DNA of 64,000 bases from Vibrio celticus (GTDB taxonomy: Bacteria; Pseudomonadota; Gammaproteobacteria; Enterobacterales; Vibrionaceae), in NCBI RefSeq assembly GCF_024347335.1, contig NZ_AP025463.1, positions 2,790,001 to 2,854,000 on the forward strand, in the 5' to 3' direction. Each line of letters starts with the position of its first letter. The first letter of the stretch is position 1. A program made the translations under genes and the position numbers. This document shows positions 18,805 through 27,116 of this stretch, piece after piece. The notes beneath the pieces were generated by a model. That model did not search any database. It had not been told where the DNA came from and saw only the letters and a program-made list of their open reading frames with translations.

Positions 18805-19632
18805 ATGCGTAAATCACTTTTAACTCTTGGCCTACTTGCAGCAACTTCTGCTCCTGTAATGGCAGCGGATTATTCTGACGGCGACATCCACAAAAACGAT
18901 TACAAGTGGATGCAGTTCAACCTTATGGGTGCATTCAACGAGAAGCCTGGTAACTCTAGCCATGATTACATGGAAATGGAATTTGGCGGTCGTTCAGGAA
19001 TCTTCGACCTATATGGCTATGTTGATGTGTTTAACCTACTTTCAGATCCAGGCAGCGATAAAGCAGACGAACAAGCAAAAATGTTCATGAAATTTGCTCC
19101 ACGTATGTCTCTTGACGGGTTAACAGGTAAAGACCTTTCATTTGGTCCAGTACAAGAGCTTTACGTTGCATCTGAAATTACGTGGGATGGTGTGAATACA
19201 ATTGCACCGGATGCAAATGGTGACAATGGTACATTTGGTGTTAACCAACAAAAAATCGGTCTAGGTTCTGACGTAATGGTTCCTTGGTTAGGTAAAATTG
19301 GCCTAAACCTTTATGGTAACTACGATTCAAACATTAAAGACTGGAACGGCTACCAAGTTTCTGCAAACTGGTTCAAACCATTCTACTTCTTCGAAAATGG
19401 TTCATTCATCTCTTACCAAGGTTACATCGATTGGCAATTTGGTATGAAAGATGAATACAGTGCAGAAAGCAGTGGCGGTGCTATGTATAACGGTATCTAC
19501 TGGCACTCAGATCGTTACGCTGTAGGTTACGGCCTAAAAGCATACGAAACTATTTACGGCTTAGAAGATGGCGGTTTCGCTGGTCGTACTTCAGGTGTAG
19601 GTCACTACCTAGCAGTAACTTACAAGTTCTAA
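18805..19632 (+). CDS. ompK: OmpK-type outer membrane channel (Tsx family)
   Basis: Outer membrane beta-barrel of the nucleoside-specific Tsx family; in V. parahaemolyticus OmpK is the receptor of vibriophage KVP40. Seen: signal peptide MRKSLLTLGLLAATSAPVMA cut before ADYSDGD, alternating beta strands, and a C-terminal aromatic end YLAVTYKF (terminal Phe, as needed for barrel assembly). The ATG at 18805 is chosen because the signal peptide starts there; 48 upstream in-frame codons have no sensible signal. Mature length about 255 aa. A strong terminator follows. Confidence 0.9.
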   Translation: MRKSLLTLGLLAATSAPVMAADYSDGDIHKNDYKWMQFNLMGAFNEKPGNSSHDYMEMEFGGRSGIFDLYGYVDVFNLLSDPGSDKADEQAKMFMKFAPRMSLDGLTGKDLSFGPVQELYVASEITWDGVNTIAPDANGDNGTFGVNQQKIGLGSDVMVPWLGKIGLNLYGNYDSNIKDWNGYQVSANWFKPFYFFENGSFISYQGYIDWQFGMKDEYSAESSGGAMYNGIYWHSDRYAVGYGLKAYETIYGLEDGGFAGRTSGVGHYLAVTYKF

Positions 19633-19654
19633 TAGAACTCCTAAGAAAGTTTCC

Positions 19655-19682
19655 AAAATGGCACCCTCGGGTGCCATTTTTT
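19655..19682 (+). terminator. ompK terminator
   Basis: AAAATGGCACC-CTCG-GGTGCCATTTT hairpin plus T-tract, 23 nt after the ompK stop. Confidence 0.87.
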
Positions 19683-19742
19683 ATTGCTTTCATTTAATGC
19701 CTCGCTATCCTTGCAGCATCACTTTCTTATCTCGGTATTGCT

Positions 19743-20636
19743 GTGAACATCACTATTGTTGGACCTGGAGCTATCGGCTCTTTATGGGCGATTAAATTGC
19801 TTCAAGCGGGTCATAATGTCTCTTTGTGGAGTCGCTCCCCTGAAACCTCAATTGACCTAACACTTGATGAGCAAACTTCACTTTCCTTCAACAATAACAA
19901 TATCGACAAGCTATCAACGAGTGATTTGGTTATCTTCACAGTCAAGGCTTGGCAAGTAGAAGAAGCCACTATTCCGTTACTTCAATATCTCGACTCTGAC
20001 ACCATTCTCATGTTCATGCACAACGGAATGGGTGCGGTCGATAACATTATCACTCAAATTAATGCTCACCCGATAGTATTGGCGACGACAACTCAAGCAG
20101 CATTCAAACCCAACCGAAACAATGTGTCTCATACTGGATTGGGCCAAACTCAATTGGGTGCTTTTAACCAAACGGGTCAGCAGTGCACGTTTTTAGTTGA
20201 TGTATTGGAACACGCCCTACCGACTGTGAATTGGAACCCACAAATAAAAACTGCGCTTTGGACTAAGCTCGCCATCAATTGTGCTATCAACCCACTTACT
20301 GGGTTGGAACAAATCAAGAATGGTGAACTTGCAGACCAAAAGTTTGAGGGTATTTTAAGTTCTATCGTTGAAGAGCTCACACAAGTTATGCAGGCCGAAG
20401 AGATCGCTTGTTCACTCGACGAGTTAGAAGCAAGCGTCAAACAGGTCATCCAAGCCACAGCTCAAAACAACTCATCCATGAAGCAGGATATGTTTTACCA
20501 ACGTAAGACAGAGATCGACTTCATCACTGGACACCTAATAAAAACAGCGCTTAAGCATCAGATAGAAGTTCCCGTTAACCAAAAGCTGTTCGATCAGGTC
20601 AAAGAGCAAGAAAATAGCTGGAATCATCAAGATTAG
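19743..20636 (+). CDS. panE: 2-dehydropantoate 2-reductase
   Basis: NADPH-dependent ketopantoate reductase of pantothenate/CoA synthesis. Seen: the Rossmann nucleotide loop GPGAIGSLWA (residues 7-16), the catalytic-lysine region WTKLAINCAINPLTGL, and a C-terminal helix with the conserved SSMKQD...RKTEIDFITG. The length of 297 aa is normal. It starts with GTG directly at the Rossmann strand; the Shine-Dalgarno is poor. Confidence 0.93.
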   Translation: MNITIVGPGAIGSLWAIKLLQAGHNVSLWSRSPETSIDLTLDEQTSLSFNNNNIDKLSTSDLVIFTVKAWQVEEATIPLLQYLDSDTILMFMHNGMGAVDNIITQINAHPIVLATTTQAAFKPNRNNVSHTGLGQTQLGAFNQTGQQCTFLVDVLEHALPTVNWNPQIKTALWTKLAINCAINPLTGLEQIKNGELADQKFEGILSSIVEELTQVMQAEEIACSLDELEASVKQVIQATAQNNSSMKQDMFYQRKTEIDFITGHLIKTALKHQIEVPVNQKLFDQVKEQENSWNHQD

Positions 20637-20723
20637 TCAGCAACGGTCAACAAGTCGCGATAAAATAACAATACCGCTAAGCATAACGCTGGCACCAATT
20701 TCCAAGATTTTAGGTAAGAATAG

Positions 20724-21935
20724 ATGCTTGATATCAATCACATCCGAGAGCAGTTTCCTGCGCTATCACAAACCATCAATCAACAACCATTGATTTACTT
20801 AGACAGCGCGGCAACCACACAAAAACCTCAGGTAGTTATTGATGCCATTAGCCAATATTACTCCAAACAAAATGCCAATGTTCACCGTGGTAGCCACAGC
20901 TTAACAGCGAACGCGACCAGTCAGTTTGAAGCTGCCAGAGATAAGGTCGCTCAGTTTATTGGTGCAAGCTCTTCAAAAGAGATCATCTGGACTCGCGGTG
21001 CCACCGAAGCACTTAACCTGATCGCTCAAACCTACGCAAGAAGTACCCTTCAGACTGGCGATGAGATCTTGGTTAGCGAAATGGAGCATCACGCCAACAT
21101 TGTGCCTTGGCAAATTGTGGCAGAACAAACCGGCGCTAAAGTCGTTAAAGTACCGATGACATCAGATTGCGAGTTTGACCTCACTGCGTTTGATACACTT
21201 TTAAATGAACGAACCAAGATTGTTGCATTGGCTCAGATAACCAATGTGACAGGTTCTCGTCAGCCGATTGAAGCCGTCATCGAGAAAGCACACAAGATGA
21301 ATGCGGTTGTGGTGGTTGATGGCGCGCAAGGGATCGTTCATGAATCGGTTGATGTTGCTGCTTTAGGCGCTGATTTCTACGTTTTCTCAGGCCATAAACT
21401 CTATGCCCCTGCGGGTATCGGTGTGCTTTACGGTAAACTTGAACTTTTAGAAGCGATGCCACCTTGGCATGGCGGCGGCAAAATGGTTGAGCGCGTCTCT
21501 TTCTCTGGCACTACTTTTTCAGAACTGCCTGGTAAATTCGAAGCGGGCACGCCAAATGTGGCGGGAGCCATAGCACTAAGCACCGCAATAGAATGGTCAA
21601 GTGGTTTTGTACAACAAGATGTCGAAAATCATATCCACCAGCTACAGCACGAGACTTATCTTGCGCTCAGTAAACTGGATGACATTCAGATTTTAGGGTA
21701 TCAACCTAACGCAAGTGTGATTACTTTTGTGATGAATGGTGTTCACCATCAAGATATAGCGACTCTACTGGATCAGCAAGGTATCGCAGTACGTGCAGGA
21801 CATCATTGTGCTCACCCATTAATGGATGCACTTAATGTGAAAGGAACGGTTCGAATTTCATTTGGTATTTACAACAACATGGATGATGTTGTAAAGCTCG
21901 GAGCGGCGATAGAAAAAGCTGTTGATATGCTTTAG
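20724..21935 (+). CDS. csdA: Cysteine desulfurase CsdA
   Basis: PLP enzyme that takes sulfur from cysteine to an active-site cysteine persulfide. Seen: early LDSAATTQKP, the PLP-lysine motif SGHKLYAP (~residue 226), and catalytic C362 in RAGHHCAHP. This is a class II (SufS/CsdA-like) desulfurase of 403 aa. The csdE and tcdA genes lie just beyond in the opposite orientation, which marks it as CsdA rather than SufS. Confidence 0.94.
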   Translation: MLDINHIREQFPALSQTINQQPLIYLDSAATTQKPQVVIDAISQYYSKQNANVHRGSHSLTANATSQFEAARDKVAQFIGASSSKEIIWTRGATEALNLIAQTYARSTLQTGDEILVSEMEHHANIVPWQIVAEQTGAKVVKVPMTSDCEFDLTAFDTLLNERTKIVALAQITNVTGSRQPIEAVIEKAHKMNAVVVVDGAQGIVHESVDVAALGADFYVFSGHKLYAPAGIGVLYGKLELLEAMPPWHGGGKMVERVSFSGTTFSELPGKFEAGTPNVAGAIALSTAIEWSSGFVQQDVENHIHQLQHETYLALSKLDDIQILGYQPNASVITFVMNGVHHQDIATLLDQQGIAVRAGHHCAHPLMDALNVKGTVRISFGIYNNMDDVVKLGAAIEKAVDML

Positions 21936-21953
21936 CGTGTAGCGAAATTATTT

Positions 21954-21982
21954 AGGGTTGGCGTTTAACGTCAACCCTTTTT
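21954..21982. terminator. Terminator between csdA and csdE
   Basis: Imperfect 12-bp hairpin AGGGTTGGCGTT-TA-AACGTCAACCCT followed by TTTTT on the plus strand, between convergent genes. Confidence 0.7.
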
Positions 21983-22004
21983 GCTTCTGTGTACCTAAGA
22001 GATG

Positions 22005-22433
22005 TTAAGCACTTAGCTCTTGGATTTGAGCAACAATCGCTTTTAATCCATTACCGCGAGATGGGCTAAGGTGGGTAATTAGACCGATTTGTTCAAAGTA
22101 ACCATCAATATTGAACGCTTGAACCTGCTCTGATGTTTTTCCATCATACGCAGCCATCACTAATGCAATCAGACCGCGAACGATACGCGCATCAGAATCA
22201 GCACAAAAGTGCCAAATACCATCGATATTTTGAGAAACCAACCACACTTGGCTTTCACAGCCAGAGACAATCACCAGCTCACTTTTCAGTTCGTCAGGCA
22301 TAGTTGGTAGCTTCTTACCCCATTGAATGACTTGGCGATAACGATCTTCCCAGCCGCTGAACGTCTGCATTTTCGCGACGATATCATCACTGGTAATTTC
22401 AGTGCCGAATGGAGAGCTTGGGAATGTGGTCAT
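22005..22433 (-). CDS. csdE: SufE-like sulfur acceptor CsdE
   Basis: Accepts persulfide sulfur from CsdA and passes it on. Seen: the SufE-fold signature with acceptor C59 in VSGCESQVWL and a late LSPSRGNGLKAI. The length of 142 aa is normal. It is followed by tcdA's reading direction (tcdA lies 37 bp upstream), so both are probably one transcript facing csdA. Confidence 0.93.
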   Translation of the reverse strand: MTTFPSSPFGTEITSDDIVAKMQTFSGWEDRYRQVIQWGKKLPTMPDELKSELVIVSGCESQVWLVSQNIDGIWHFCADSDARIVRGLIALVMAAYDGKTSEQVQAFNIDGYFEQIGLITHLSPSRGNGLKAIVAQIQELSA

Positions 22434-22470
22434 TTTAATATCCAGTCGATTATTAATTGAATAGAAGACG

Positions 22471-23280
22471 TTACTTAGCGTGCTTTTGAATCAGCTTTTC
22501 AACGATACGCGAAACAGCCACAAAACCAAACGTCGCCGTTACCACGGTTGCCGCACCAAAACCCGTCGCACAATCCATGCGTTTTGGACCTTCTGCTGTC
22601 GCTTTCGCAGCACATACGCTGCCGTCAGCTTGAGGGTATTTCAGCTGTTCAGTTGAGAACACACAATCGATACCAAACTTACGCGCAGGGTTCTTAGGGA
22701 AATTATGATGACGACGAAGGGTATCTTTTAGCTTCTTCGCTAGCGGATCTTGAATCGTCTTAGTCAGATCAGCCACTTTGATTTGAGTCGGATCGATTTG
22801 ACCACCCGCACCACCGGTAGTGATCACTTTGATTTTGTTGCTACGACAATATGCCAACAGTGAAGCCTTAGCTTTCATGCTGTCAATCGCATCTAACACA
22901 AAATCGAACTCTTTCGATAGGTATTCAGCCTGATTGTCTGGGCCGATGAAGTCGTCAACCAGGTTAACTTTACACTCAGGGTTAATCAGCTTAACGCGCT
23001 CTGCCATCACTTCAATTTTGCTTTTACCAACGGTACCCGACATTGCGTGGATCTGACGGTTGATGTTGGTCACACACACATCATCCATATCGATCAAAGT
23101 CAGCTCACCTAAACCAGTACGAGCAAGCGCTTCAACCGCCCATGAACCGACACCACCAATACCGATCACACACACGTGTGCTGCTCTAAGTATGTCGACT
23201 TCACTATTGCCATATAGGCGACGGGTGCCACCAAATCGTTGGTCATAGTTTTCTGAAGCTGGAGTGGTCAATTCACGCAT
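22471..23280 (-). CDS. tcdA: tRNA threonylcarbamoyladenosine dehydratase TcdA
   Basis: E1-like (ThiF-fold) ATP-dependent enzyme that converts t6A37 of tRNA to cyclic ct6A, in functional contact with CsdA-CsdE. Seen: QRFGGTRRLYG near the N-terminus, nucleotide loop GIGGVGSWAVEAL, LIDMDDVCVTNINRQ (adenylation site), and late VCAAKATAEG. Start ATG at 23278-23280; a TTG four codons earlier is possible but lacks support. About 269 aa. Confidence 0.93.
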   Translation of the reverse strand: MRELTTPASENYDQRFGGTRRLYGNSEVDILRAAHVCVIGIGGVGSWAVEALARTGLGELTLIDMDDVCVTNINRQIHAMSGTVGKSKIEVMAERVKLINPECKVNLVDDFIGPDNQAEYLSKEFDFVLDAIDSMKAKASLLAYCRSNKIKVITTGGAGGQIDPTQIKVADLTKTIQDPLAKKLKDTLRRHHNFPKNPARKFGIDCVFSTEQLKYPQADGSVCAAKATAEGPKRMDCATGFGAATVVTATFGFVAVSRIVEKLIQKHAK

Positions 23281-23308
23281 TGTTGCCGCCAATTTATTTC
23301 TGAGAAAA

Positions 23309-23337
23309 AGAAAAGAGTGCGTTTTATACGCACTCTT
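23309..23337 (-). terminator. mltA terminator
   Basis: AAGAGTGCG / CGCACTCTT hairpin with a 7-nt loop, followed on the minus strand by a T-rich run; it lies between the mltA stop and tcdA, making the two separate units. Confidence 0.75.
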
Positions 23338-23393
23338 GAATAAAAAGTCTAGGGGATTAGCGATTCGCTTTCAATGCCCTATTTTATTGTCGC

Positions 23394-24497
23394 TTACTCA
23401 ACCTTTTCAGGAGGCAAAGCCCAAGGCGCTTCGGTTGCGCTGCCATCTAAGCCAAGCTTCCACACACGACCAAAATGCTTGTAATGACCCGCTTCAGTGC
23501 CTGCACGTGGGCCCATACCGTGGTAAAGGTCCAAATGGTTTTGCTTAACCGCGCCGCCCGTATCCAAAACCAATAGCAGTCTTAGTTGATGAGCGCCGCT
23601 CCAAGTACCATCAGCATTCAATAATGGAACCTCAGCAAGAATCGGCGTCCCCATAGGCAAGATAGAGCGATCGCCCGCAACCGCCGCCATAGGTAATAGA
23701 GGAATGCCCGCGCTACCCATCACAGATAGGTCGTCTCTCGCTTCAAAAAACACGAAAGATGGGTTTTGCTCAAGCAGCTCTTTGACCACTTCAGGATCGT
23801 TTGCCAATACCCACTCTTTGATTGATTTTAGCGACATTTTTTCGCGTGGAACTAAGCCTCGTTCAATCAGAACACGGCCAATGCTCACATAAGCTTTATT
23901 GTTCTTACCCGCGTAGGCGAAATACTGCAGCGTGTCATCATCACCGAAGTGTACAAATCCACTGCCCTGTACTTCCATCATAAATGGGTCGATACGGTTT
24001 GCTGAGTAACCTAACTCAAGGCCCTGACCTTCTAGTGCGCCGTTGTAAATCTCTTGGCGTGTTGGACACTCTTTACCACACTCAGGAAGCCCGTAAACAG
24101 GATAACGATATTCTTCATTCGCTTCGTGGCGCAGCTCCATCACAGGAGAAAAGTAGCCCGTGAACAAAACATTGCCTTGTTTATCACCACCACCTAGTTG
24201 AGCGGTTTGAACGCCAAAATTCGCTAGCTCGCTTGGATCTCCACTCAGCATCGCCCACTCATTGAGTTGTTGATAAAGCGGCTCATAGATTTTAGCCATC
24301 GAAGGGGATTTAGAAACCACCATCTCAGCTTGTTCTGCAAATGCGGTGTAGTCTCTTGGTTTATTGGATTCAACCTGATCGACCTTATTCAAGGTGCGAG
24401 GAAATTCGTCATCAAGGTGTTGCTGAGCAAGATCAGTGGGTTGAGCACAGCCAAATAACAAAGAGGCAGCGACAAGGGGAAGCCATTTTTTAATCAC
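23394..24497 (-). CDS. mltA: Membrane-bound lytic murein transglycosylase A
   Basis: Outer-membrane lipoprotein that cleaves peptidoglycan to anhydromuropeptides. Seen: lipobox LFGC soon after an IKKWLPLVAAS signal, an MltA core with GYFSPVMELR and VQGSGFVHF, and a C-terminal 3D domain with LVLDTGGAVK...DLYHG, which holds the catalytic aspartate. I choose GTG at 24495-24497 because AGGA is 8 nt upstream; ATGs further upstream (24506, 24524) lack ribosome sites. The products of MltA are the substrates of AmpG. Confidence 0.9.
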   Translation of the reverse strand: MIKKWLPLVAASLLFGCAQPTDLAQQHLDDEFPRTLNKVDQVESNKPRDYTAFAEQAEMVVSKSPSMAKIYEPLYQQLNEWAMLSGDPSELANFGVQTAQLGGGDKQGNVLFTGYFSPVMELRHEANEEYRYPVYGLPECGKECPTRQEIYNGALEGQGLELGYSANRIDPFMMEVQGSGFVHFGDDDTLQYFAYAGKNNKAYVSIGRVLIERGLVPREKMSLKSIKEWVLANDPEVVKELLEQNPSFVFFEARDDLSVMGSAGIPLLPMAAVAGDRSILPMGTPILAEVPLLNADGTWSGAHQLRLLLVLDTGGAVKQNHLDLYHGMGPRAGTEAGHYKHFGRVWKLGLDGSATEAPWALPPEKVE

Positions 24498-24587
24498 AAG
24501 AGTCATCCTAAAAATTCTATGCATCGAGGATGACAAAAACAGTCAGATAACACAATCTTAGATTGTAAGAGTTTACAAGAAGATAAC

Positions 24588-25076
24588 CTATCGGACGGAG
24601 TTATCGATATGGCCCTTAAGGCGGAAGATGGGATTGTAGTGACTGTCAGAATCGAGCACCATTTCTGTATTGTCAGAATTGGTCATGCGGAAGCGATAGG
24701 TTTTATCACCCGCCTTGTATTCAAAGTAGTTACCATCAAAGTCAAAGCTCGTCGAAACAACAGATCCACGAACTGACACACCATTAGCATTCAGAACAAA
24801 CTCATCGGTCGCATAATGTGCAACATCTTGCTCTATCCAAGTGCCGTATATCAGATTGTTGGGTGTCGCCGCATCTTGCACTCGGGAAAGCACATCGCCG
24901 AACAAAGAAACCACCGCAAACGAACCCACTAAGGCTAGAACCATTAAACAACGTTCAATGATCTTACGCTTCAACTTAGATTGATTGCGCTGATCAGCTT
25001 CGCTGTAGAGACCTTTGGTTATCTCATCGATTTTGTTCTTTGTTGCTGGAGCTTGTTGCATTCGGTGACTACTCAT
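24588..25076 (-). CDS. DUF2850-type membrane protein
   Basis: Unknown function. Seen: a charged cytoplasmic N-terminus (~1-42), one membrane helix (~43-62), then a beta-rich extracytoplasmic domain with LIYGTWIEQDVAHYATDEFVLN and later YKAGDKTYRFRM. I believe this matches the Vibrio family DUF2850, from memory and not a search. Either of two ATGs (codon 1 or 6) could be the start; neither has a clear Shine-Dalgarno. Divergent from argA. Confidence 0.72.
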   Translation of the reverse strand: MSSHRMQQAPATKNKIDEITKGLYSEADQRNQSKLKRKIIERCLMVLALVGSFAVVSLFGDVLSRVQDAATPNNLIYGTWIEQDVAHYATDEFVLNANGVSVRGSVVSTSFDFDGNYFEYKAGDKTYRFRMTNSDNTEMVLDSDSHYNPIFRLKGHIDNSVR

Positions 25077-25170
25077 AAGGATGCTATGCGCATTCTACAC
25101 TGAGACAGTTTATATATTGAAGCCTAGATAATAATAGTTTGCGCTTTATTCCAAAAAGGTGTTGTTTACA

Positions 25171-25188
25171 TTTGAATTTAAATGCTAA
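25171..25188 (+). promoter_or_regulatory. Possible ARG box upstream of argA
   Basis: TTTGAATTTAAATGCT shows one good half (TGAAT) and one poor half compared with ArgR consensus TGAAT-N4-ATTCA. It lies about 40 nt upstream of argA. Weak. Confidence 0.3.
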
Positions 25189-25222
25189 ATTATCGAATAA
25201 ATAAACAAAACGGACTTGTTCT

Positions 25223-26560
25223 GTGAAATTAAGAAGTACAGCGCTAGTAAAAGGTTTCAGACAATCAACCCCATACGTAAATGCTCACCGTGGCAAAACC
25301 ATGGTCATTATGCTGGGAGGTGAAGCAGTTGCCGATAAAAACTTTGGTAACATTATTAGTGATATAGCCTTGCTCCACAGCCTTGGAGTAAAGATTGTTC
25401 TCGTTCACGGGGCAAGACCGCAGATCAACCAATTGCTCGCCAAGCAAGATTGCCATACGCCTTATCACAAGAATATTAGGGTCACTGATGAATATTCTTT
25501 GGGCGTCGCTATGCAGGCTGCAGGCCAACTACAACTTGCCATCACAGCTCGACTTTCGATGAGTTTGAACAACACCCCGATGGCAGGCACTCAACTCAAT
25601 GTTATGAGCGGCAATTTCATTACGGCTCAACCGCTTGGCGTGGATGACGGTACGGATTATTGCCACAGCGGGCGTATTCGTCGAATCGATATCGAAGGAA
25701 TCAATCGCACGCTTGACCAAGGTTCAATTGTACTGCTTGGCCCTATTGCCAGCTCCGTGACAGGCGAAAGCTTTAACCTACTTTCTGAAGAGGTCGCTAC
25801 CCAAGTAGCTATTCGTCTAAAGGCCGACAAGCTGATTGGCTTTTGCTCCGAACAAGGGGTAACAGATGAACGCGGTAACGTGCTCGCCGAACTCTTCCCT
25901 AAAGATGCCAAGCAAATTCTAGAACGCTTAACGGAATCTCAAAACCCGGCCGAAGACATGAGCACAGGAACACTGCGCTTCTTGAAAGGAGCGATCTCCG
26001 CTTGTCGTGCTGGTGTGCCTCGTTGTCATCTAATCAGTTACAAAGTGGATGGAGCATTAATCCAAGAATTGTTCTCTTTTGATGGTATTGGCACCCAAGT
26101 GGTCATGGCGAGTGCAGAGCAAGTAAGACAAGCTCAGATTGACGATATTGGTGGCATATTTGATCTCATTCGTCCTTTAGAAGAACAAGGCATCTTGGTT
26201 CGTCGTTCAAGAGAGCAATTAGAGCAGGAGATCCACCGCTTTACCATTATCGAAAAAGACGGACTGATCATTGGTTGCGCGGCGCTATACGCCTACCCGG
26301 AAGATCACATGGCAGAGATGGCGTGTGTTGCAATCCACCCTGATTATCGTGATGGAAATCGTGGGCAATTACTGCTGGATTACATGCGCCACCAATCAAA
26401 ATCTCGCGATATCGACCAAATATTTGTCCTAACGACACACAGCCTTCATTGGTTTCGTGAACAAGGTTTTTACGAGATAGCAGTTGATGAGTTACCGATG
26501 GAAAAACAAGGGCTATACAACTATCAGAGAAACTCAAAGATCCTGGCGCTCAACGTATAA
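25223..26560 (+). CDS. argA: N-acetylglutamate synthase (amino-acid N-acetyltransferase)
   Basis: First step of arginine synthesis: acetyl-CoA plus glutamate. Seen: an N-terminal amino-acid-kinase-like domain (~1-290) with MLGGEAVADKNF and LVHGARPQINQLL, which in this family senses arginine, and a C-terminal GNAT acetyltransferase domain (~300-445) with MACVAIHPDYRDGNRG as the acetyl-CoA loop. GTG start. The length of 445 aa fits (E. coli 443). Confidence 0.96.
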   Translation: MKLRSTALVKGFRQSTPYVNAHRGKTMVIMLGGEAVADKNFGNIISDIALLHSLGVKIVLVHGARPQINQLLAKQDCHTPYHKNIRVTDEYSLGVAMQAAGQLQLAITARLSMSLNNTPMAGTQLNVMSGNFITAQPLGVDDGTDYCHSGRIRRIDIEGINRTLDQGSIVLLGPIASSVTGESFNLLSEEVATQVAIRLKADKLIGFCSEQGVTDERGNVLAELFPKDAKQILERLTESQNPAEDMSTGTLRFLKGAISACRAGVPRCHLISYKVDGALIQELFSFDGIGTQVVMASAEQVRQAQIDDIGGIFDLIRPLEEQGILVRRSREQLEQEIHRFTIIEKDGLIIGCAALYAYPEDHMAEMACVAIHPDYRDGNRGQLLLDYMRHQSKSRDIDQIFVLTTHSLHWFREQGFYEIAVDELPMEKQGLYNYQRNSKILALNV

Positions 26561-26604
26561 ATAAAGTTTTTGGAGCGGAATCTCACTTCAAAATAAAAAT
26601 ATTT

Positions 26605-26622
26605 GCAAACGTAATCGTTTTC
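26605..26622. promoter_or_regulatory. Palindrome AAACG-TAAT-CGTTT downstream of argA
   Basis: Five-base arms with a 4-nt centre at 26607-26620, inside an AT-rich interval. It looks operator-like (LacI/PurR-like half-sites) but the centre lacks CG. Role unknown. Confidence 0.22.
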
Positions 26623-26744
26623 TATATGAGATTTATTAACTATGCACTTTAACTCACACGTGAAATTGTATAGAATTTAGTCGCTTTAACAAAATAACAA
26701 ATGTTTTTATTGGAATTACCATCTCGGTTGTCATATCACATGCA

Positions 26745-27035
26745 TTGAGGTGGTCACTGCACGGATTGCTATACCCGTTGACGGTCAGCACGCTAACATT
26801 AGCTCTGCTCGTTAATATAAACAGCAAAAAGAGCAACATTGATATGAGAACCATTGTTTGTAACTCGCTGCAAAGTTTTTGGGATATGGCTGATAACCAA
26901 TTCTTAGAAGGGCTAGACGTACACTGCGTGTTCCCTGTGAGCGAGAATCTAAAAGAGTTTATTTTGAATTGCCAAGCAAAGTACAAGATAAACCACATAT
27001 CGTTTACTCGAGCGTTTTTAAGCAAAGAGTCTTAA
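26745..27035 (+). CDS. Uncharacterised small protein (doubtful start)
   Basis: Not recognised. From a TTG at 26745 the frame gives a hydrophobic segment (LLYPLTVSTLTLALLVNI) then KK and a soluble part with three cysteines; from ATG 26844 it gives a 63-aa soluble protein starting MRTIVCNSLQ. Neither start has a clear ribosome site. The frame remains open and hydrophobic back to 26664 (FIGITISVVISHAL) without a start codon, which suggests a remnant or a nearby frameshift. A hairpin with a T-rich tail follows the stop, which favours a real transcription unit. Confidence 0.3.
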   Translation: MRWSLHGLLYPLTVSTLTLALLVNINSKKSNIDMRTIVCNSLQSFWDMADNQFLEGLDVHCVFPVSENLKEFILNCQAKYKINHISFTRAFLSKES

Positions 27036-27042
27036 TAACGTT

Positions 27043-27075
27043 CAAAGCAACCAGGGATGGTTGCTTTGTGTTTAT
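27043..27075. terminator. Hairpin between the small ORF and recD
   Basis: CAAAGCAACC-AGGGAT-GGTTGCTTTG, 10-bp stem, followed by TGTTTA on plus. It could serve either convergent unit. Confidence 0.6.
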
Positions 27076-27116
27076 CTAGCTCTAAGTGCAAGCCCTTCTC
27101 TAGCGTCCATTATCGA

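Noticed and set aside
26654..27025. 123-aa minus-strand frame after argA
   Set aside because: Composition is less protein-like than the plus frame and there is no ribosome site.
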